From G963667675 sp965197565 (GTDB lineage Bacteria; Chloroflexota; Dehalococcoidia; Lucifugimonadales; UBA3495), in assembly GCA_965197565.1 (NCBI GenBank), contig CBDANK010000002.1, positions 967,508-1,031,507 on the forward strand: a DNA stretch of 64,000 nt, written 5' to 3'. Positions 59,827-64,000 of this stretch are shown one piece after another. Position 1 is the stretch's first letter, and the number at the start of each line of letters is the position of its first letter. A model generated the notes under the pieces. That model saw only the letters and a program-made list of their open reading frames with translations, ran no database searches and had not been told where the DNA came from. A program made the translations under genes and the position numbers.

Positions 59827-60666
59827 TCATCCCGCCTTCCCCAAGAACACCTGAGTCAATATGTCGCTTTCCCTCACCGATTCAGGCGTGCCGTCGTGGA
59901 CCACCCGGCCTTTGTCCAAAACGTATGCCCGGTCCACGATGTTTAAAACGCCTCTGATGTTGTGTTCAACTACGAAGATAGTAGTCTTCAACCTTTGGTT
60001 GATCTCCGATACTTTTTGGAACACCTCTTTAACCACTATCGGCGCCAACCCCAGGGTCGGTTCATCCAGTAGCAGCACCTCCGGGTCTGCCATCAACCCT
60101 CGGCCAAGGGCCAACATCTGCTGTTGACCGCCGGACATCTGGCTGGCCAAGTCCCGCCTTTTCTCATAAAGCACAGGAAACAGGTCCATCACCGATTCCA
60201 TACGGCGTCTTTTTTCCGCCCGGTCCCGCAGATAGAGACAACCCATCTCCAAGTTCTCTTCGATGGTCAGGTGGGTAAACACCCGCCTGCCTTGGGGCAC
60301 GAAGGAAATGCCCAGGTTTACTATCTCGTGGGTGGCGGCATGCAAAGGCTCCTGCTGCCAGTAAACCTCACCGGACACCACCGGCGCTATGCCCATTATG
60401 GCTTTGAGCACCGTGGATTTTCCGGCCCCGTTGGGCCCCATCACCGCGGCGATCTCTCCCCTTTCAACTCCCAGAGAAGCATCGTCCAGGGCTATAACCG
60501 CGCCATAGTGCGCAGATATATTTACCAGTTCGAGAAATTTCATTTCGCCGGTTGGCGGCCCAGGCTGCCCCGAGGGGCGCAAGGCAAGCCCGGTTGTCCC
60601 TCCATCGGCCTTGGTGAAGCTCTCTTTGAATCTGGCCAGTAGTCCCGTCATTTTTCGAGTATCCAT
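59827..60666 (-). CDS. livF: Branched-chain amino acid ABC transporter ATPase LivF
   Basis: 279 aa. Walker A GPNGAGKST, signature MSGGQQQMLALGR, Walker B LLLDEPTLGLAP. The LivF mark is SAHYGAVIALDDASL. It has about 42 extra N-terminal residues before the ATPase domain. Starts at ATG 60666 with GGGGAG further upstream. Last gene of the livHMGF run. Confidence 0.93.
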   Translation of the reverse strand: MDTRKMTGLLARFKESFTKADGGTTGLALRPSGQPGPPTGEMKFLELVNISAHYGAVIALDDASLGVERGEIAAVMGPNGAGKSTVLKAIMGIAPVVSGEVYWQQEPLHAATHEIVNLGISFVPQGRRVFTHLTIEENLEMGCLYLRDRAEKRRRMESVMDLFPVLYEKRRDLASQMSGGQQQMLALGRGLMADPEVLLLDEPTLGLAPIVVKEVFQKVSEINQRLKTTIFVVEHNIRGVLNIVDRAYVLDKGRVVHDGTPESVRESDILTQVFLGKAG

Positions 60667-60712
60667 CTACCGATCATCTCCCCAAGGAAGCCGGTCCAAC
60701 TTTGGGCTGTGG

Positions 60713-61474
60713 TCAGGCCCCCAGGTAGGCCTCTATCACCTCGGCTTTGCTCAGGACCTCCTCAACCTCTCCCTCTGCTAGAAGCGCGCCGCTGTCCAGG
60801 ACAAATATGTGGTCTGACAGCTCTCGAACTATATCCATGTTATGAGAGATGAATATGATGGTGTGGCCCTGGTCCCTCATCTGTTTTAAGATCCCCTTAA
60901 CCCGTTCCAACATCTGAGGAAAGAGCCCAGCGAAAGGCTCGTCAAACAAGTATATGTTCACATCCAGCGCCATGGCCCGGCCGATTTCCAGCAACTTCCG
61001 CTGACCATAGGACAGGTTCATGGCCAGAGCGCGCCGCTTTTCCCACATATCCACGCTTTCCAAAATATCCTGGGTTTTCTTCTTGTAAGCGGGTTTCGCT
61101 CTTTCCAGCAGTGCGGGAAACAAGCGTCTATTGGTGAGTACCACCATCAGGTTGTCCCATACGGTTATTTGATCGAAGAGCCTTACTTCCTGAAAAGTCC
61201 TGGTCAGGCCATGGGCCGGAGTTTCGTAGGTCTTGACCACCTTGAGGCCAACCCCATCTATAATCACCAGCCCGCCATCGATGGGCAATATCCCGCTTAG
61301 CAGGTTCACCAGGGTCGATTTTCCCGAGCCGTTGGGTCCCACGATGCTGGTCATGCCTTTCTTGGGAATGGACAGGGTTAGCTGGTCCACCGCCTTGACC
61401 GCGCCGAAGTGTTTGGAAAGCTCCGTTGTCTCCAGGGAGTAAGGGCCATAGGCTTCCGTTTCGGCAGTAGTCAC
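60713..61474 (-). CDS. livG: Branched-chain amino acid ABC transporter ATPase LivG
   Basis: 253 aa. Walker A GPNGSGKST, signature LSYGQRKLLEIGRAM and TFQEVRLFDQITVWDNLMV are LivG-specific. The start is GTG 61474, which overlaps the livM stop as GTGA and has GGGGAGA upstream; the longer frame from 61645 is an overlap artefact. Confidence 0.94.
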   Translation of the reverse strand: MTTAETEAYGPYSLETTELSKHFGAVKAVDQLTLSIPKKGMTSIVGPNGSGKSTLVNLLSGILPIDGGLVIIDGVGLKVVKTYETPAHGLTRTFQEVRLFDQITVWDNLMVVLTNRRLFPALLERAKPAYKKKTQDILESVDMWEKRRALAMNLSYGQRKLLEIGRAMALDVNIYLFDEPFAGLFPQMLERVKGILKQMRDQGHTIIFISHNMDIVRELSDHIFVLDSGALLAEGEVEEVLSKAEVIEAYLGA

Positions 61475-62499
61475 AGCTTGTATCTCCCCACCAGGCCCTG
61501 AGGCCTGAATAACATTAGCGAAACCAGTAGGACCCCGAGAACGATCTGGCGAGCCTGCCCGATGAATTCGGTGGGCAAAAAGGGCAGGAAGCGCATCCCT
61601 TCTTCCAGCAACACGAAGACCAACGCCCCGATCAAGGAACCCCACACGGTGGCCAGGCCGCCGAGAATCACTATCGACACCATGAGGATGGATTCCAGCA
61701 GGATAAAAGAGTTGGGATCAATGAAGCTGGTCCAACTGCTAAAGATGCCTCCGGCCAAGCCCGCCATCATGGCCGAGATTACCCATATTGCCAGCTTGTA
61801 AAAAACCACCCGGTAGCCGAAGACCTCAATTGCTTGCTCGTCTTCCCGGACCGCGGTGAGCACTCGTCCGAAGGAAGAGGTCACTATGAACCAGGAAATC
61901 AGCATAACGATGGCCAGAAACACCAGGGCCAGCAGCAGGAACTCTAACCTCCCGTCGAACACCCACCCTCCAATGGCCGGCTTATTTATCTCGTGAATTC
62001 CGAAAGCCCCCCTGGTTAGGTCCCGCCAGTTTAGAAAGACGTTAAAAGATATAATAGCGAAGCCGAAGGAGGCGAGAACGAAGATGTCGTCCCGGAAGCG
62101 GTTGAAGACGCTGCCAACGATAATGGCTACCAAGCCGGCGATGATCATGCATAGAGGCAGCGCAGCGAAGAAGGGCCAAGCAAAGGTGGGAATGGCTTCC
62201 GAACGCAACTGCTCGTATGCCGGGTTTGAGGTGAGAATGGCCATCACGTAGGCGCCGATGCCGAAGAATCCGATATGGGCCACCGAAAGGAGGCCGGTAA
62301 ACCCCACCAGCAGGTTCAGACTCACGGCCAGTATGGCCCAGATGGCGAAGACAGTACCGACGGTTATAGCAAATCCGGTGCCCTGCCACACTACAAAGGC
62401 CACCGCCCAAGCAATCACCAACAGGTTTATCCACAGCTCCAGATTGCGGCTGGAGCCTTTCCAAAACGCCTGGGAATCGTTGAACAGCCTCAGTAGCAT
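61471..62499 (-). CDS. livM: Branched-chain amino acid ABC transporter permease LivM
   Basis: 342 aa with about nine hydrophobic helices. The permease signature VSLNLLVGFTGLLSVAHIGFFGIGAYV and the cytoplasmic loop VREDEQAIEVFGYRV match LivM. ATG 62499 lies four bases after the livH stop; the longer frame from 62574 overlaps livH and is rejected. Confidence 0.93.
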   Translation of the reverse strand: MLLRLFNDSQAFWKGSSRNLELWINLLVIAWAVAFVVWQGTGFAITVGTVFAIWAILAVSLNLLVGFTGLLSVAHIGFFGIGAYVMAILTSNPAYEQLRSEAIPTFAWPFFAALPLCMIIAGLVAIIVGSVFNRFRDDIFVLASFGFAIISFNVFLNWRDLTRGAFGIHEINKPAIGGWVFDGRLEFLLLALVFLAIVMLISWFIVTSSFGRVLTAVREDEQAIEVFGYRVVFYKLAIWVISAMMAGLAGGIFSSWTSFIDPNSFILLESILMVSIVILGGLATVWGSLIGALVFVLLEEGMRFLPFLPTEFIGQARQIVLGVLLVSLMLFRPQGLVGRYKL

Positions 62500-62503
62500 G
62501 AGC

Positions 62504-63214
62504 CTACTTTCTAGGCAACAGCCCCTTGGGCCAGAAGCCGAGGAACAAAATAAGGAGAATGAAGGAAATAACATCCTTCCACTCGCCGGCCAGGTCCCAG
62601 ATGCCGTAGTTCTCGACTAGACCCAAGGTAAATCCGCCAACTATGGCTCCGTAGATGTTCCCTATGCCGCCGACCACAGACGCTATCCAGCCCTTCAAAA
62701 GAAGCAGGAGGCCCATTCTGGGCTGGATGGCGGTATCATGGCCGCTCAAGAGTCCGGCCAAGGCAGCGCAGGTCGCGCCGATGAAGAAAACGACGGCGAT
62801 AACAGCGGTGGTGTTGATCCCCACCACCATTGACACCTCTTCGTCGTCGCTGATGGCCCGCACCGCCTTCCCAAAAGAGGTCTTCTTCAGGAGAAGCACA
62901 AGGCCAACAAAAGCAGCGACGACCACGCCTATGGTGAAAACGTTGAATGGCTTGATGTTGGCTCCGCCTATGCTCCAAGGGTCGTTGCCGAAAGCTTCGG
63001 GCAAGGGGCGGGGAGCGCTCTGAAAGATTATGGTGGTAAAGGCGGTGATGGCTAGGAGAATACCAAGGGAAGCCACCAGCATGATAAGGGGCGATCTGGC
63101 GCGGCGGCGCATATACACGTACAGGCCGCGGTACAGGGCCAAGCCCACCGCTCCCGCCAGCAGGCTTGAGACGGCCCAACTCAGATAGAGACTGGACCCG
63201 GGCGTCCTGGCCAC
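62504..63214 (-). CDS. livH: Branched-chain amino acid ABC transporter permease LivH, C-terminal part (frameshifted gene)
   Basis: 236 aa fragment. RRRARSPLIMLVASLGI, FGKAVRAISDDEEVSMVVGI and the final GGIGNIYGAIVGGFTLGLVE are the second half of LivH permeases. In this frame the sequence continues upstream as LVLGAYCGLLVARTPG, beyond the nominal GTG 63214, so it is not a separate gene but the continuation of 63181-63891 in another frame. See the N-terminal entry and findings. Confidence 0.85.
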   Translation of the reverse strand: MARTPGSSLYLSWAVSSLLAGAVGLALYRGLYVYMRRRARSPLIMLVASLGILLAITAFTTIIFQSAPRPLPEAFGNDPWSIGGANIKPFNVFTIGVVVAAFVGLVLLLKKTSFGKAVRAISDDEEVSMVVGINTTAVIAVVFFIGATCAALAGLLSGHDTAIQPRMGLLLLLKGWIASVVGGIGNIYGAIVGGFTLGLVENYGIWDLAGEWKDVISFILLILFLGFWPKGLLPRK

Positions 63215-63891
63215 CAGCAGGCCGCAGTATGCGCCCAGAACAAGGTCCCGGCCCCGGCAACAACCAGCAAAGGAATAACGTTTCTTGTTCCAAGCCGGTC
63301 ATGGCTATAACCCTGGTGCAGGGCCAAGGCAGCCGCTCCCGCTGTCATACCGCCGATCAACGGACTGAGGATGACATTCAAGTGGTCAGGATAAGAAAGG
63401 ATGATCCCCGTGTAGACTCCGGCCCCCATCGTCAATAGGCCGCCGGCCGCAAGCACCATCGAGGGGGCTATGCGTGTCCTCAGGCGCGGGTAGAACCAGG
63501 TGTACAACACCCATGCTACGACCCCGGTAACCAGCAGTGCAAAGACGACGTTGACGTAAACATTCTGTACCTCGAACTGGCCTACTTGCAGCGCCTCTTT
63601 GGACCTTAAATAGAAGACGCCGTAAGCTCCCATGGCGGCGGCGGCGCCGTAGTACAGGTCGAAGAACCAGACGGTGCCGTATACAATGGTGAACCCGATG
63701 GCCAGCAAAGCGTATATGGCGCCCACAGAGACGCTGTTGAAGAGAAACTGAAGGGCTTGGTCCGCCGACTGGCCGATCTTCCACGAAACGTAACCAACGA
63801 CCAACACCGTCAGCGTGGTCGCCACGAACTGGCTGCCCGTAAGCTGGGACAGCCCCGGCAGACGCTTTTCACCATTAAGGTATTTAAGCAA
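63181..63891 (-). CDS. livH: LivH permease, N-terminal part (frameshifted gene)
   Basis: Begins at TTG 63891 after CGGAGG. FLFNSVSVGAIYALLAIGFTIVYGTVWFFD is the first half of LivH permeases. Unusually, about 130 residues with extra hydrophobic helices (from RSKEALQVGQF to VVAGAGTLFWA) separate this from the C-terminal half. The frame goes off-family after about residue 217, and the correct continuation is in the neighbouring frame from about 63230-63260, near a GGGGCCGGG run. Either a real frameshift or an indel error. Confidence 0.8.
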   Translation of the reverse strand: MLKYLNGEKRLPGLSQLTGSQFVATTLTVLVVGYVSWKIGQSADQALQFLFNSVSVGAIYALLAIGFTIVYGTVWFFDLYYGAAAAMGAYGVFYLRSKEALQVGQFEVQNVYVNVVFALLVTGVVAWVLYTWFYPRLRTRIAPSMVLAAGGLLTMGAGVYTGIILSYPDHLNVILSPLIGGMTAGAAALALHQGYSHDRLGTRNVIPLLVVAGAGTLFWAHTAACWWPGRPGPVSI

Positions 63892-64000
63892 CTAGGGCCT
63901 CCGAAACTGTATTCAGCTTACCGGAATTGATCGTCATGCCCGCTTACTGATGCCTGAGTAAGCATCTAAACCTTTCCCTCCCGTCATTCCGGCGAAAGCC
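63892..64000. repeat. Leader of livH and start of a REP-like repeat
   Basis: The region upstream of livH ends at the window edge with CATTCCGGCGAAAGCC, the left arm of the repeat seen at 5195-5300. No binding-protein gene (livK) is visible on this side. Confidence 0.5.

Overview
The window is GC-rich, densely coded bacterial chromosome that I assign, by inference, to a Chloroflexota lineage near Dehalococcoidia/SAR202. The best single clue is the tmRNA at 35678..36032. Its reading frame encodes the tag GEREFALAA with a Gly resume codon, close to the GERELVLAG tag I recall for Dehalococcoides. Supporting clues are an archaeal/eukaryotic-type IleRS, a SufBCDSU operon, a yacL-ispD-ispF-cysS block, and several CaiB/BaiF CoA-transferases, amidohydrolase and luciferase-like genes of the kind expanded in SAR202. 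No phage, CRISPR array or transposase gene was seen.

Layout. 0-5 kb: ileS, mutM and a PPOX flavoprotein. 5-12 kb (minus strand): an SbcC/Rad50-like ATPase, a binding protein without an export signal, a FIST-domain protein and a lipoprotein M28 peptidase. 12-17 kb: a Gfo/Idh/MocA oxidoreductase, then rho, a transaldolase-like aldolase and pyrG. 17.7-22.7 kb: a minus-strand operon of a MaoC/FAS1-dehydratase protein, two CaiB/BaiF proteins and a SAM methyltransferase. 23-27 kb: DinB-like protein, flippase-like membrane protein and a peptide-type binding lipoprotein. 27-35 kb: two SufU paralogues and the suf operon (sufB, coiled-coil gene, sufC, coiled-coil gene, sufD, sufS, sufU) behind a 31-bp palindrome, then divergent tatD and tmRNA. 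36-39 kb: RidA, amidohydrolase, DUF1989 and RidA genes with a third small coiled-coil gene. 39-43 kb: rel, a PIG-L deacetylase and an oxaloacetate-decarboxylase-like enzyme. 43.7-46.6 kb: an accessory patch (retropepsin-like protein, DUF429-like protein, cupin, decayed phosphodiesterase). 47-55.7 kb: DUF2851, a third CaiB protein, then yacL-ispD-[brnT-brnA]-ispF-cysS and a FAD oxidoreductase. 55.8-59.5 kb: luciferase-like oxidoreductase, 2-hydroxyacid dehydrogenase, retropepsin-like protein, tRNA-Ser(GGA), Rieske ferredoxin. 59.8-63.9 kb: livFGMH branched-chain amino acid ABC transporter, with livH split by a frameshift.

Intergenic DNA is unusually rich in dispersed repeats. The clearest finding is a family of small non-autonomous elements at 4439, 22812, 28355 and 56872. 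All share inverted ends around AACTGTTCAGAGTTG and are flanked by 9-bp target duplications; one insertion duplicated the mutM stop codon. Other repeat families recur as 130-280 bp copies, and one REP-like hairpin is inserted in frame inside ileS.

Most genes are housekeeping (tRNA charging, repair, Fe-S assembly, isoprenoid precursors, stringent response, termination). The accessory content points to heterotrophic use of organic acids, CoA thioesters, amino acids and peptides. Many start codons were moved from the longest frame to an internal ATG or GTG with a good Shine-Dalgarno match; each case is explained in its entry.
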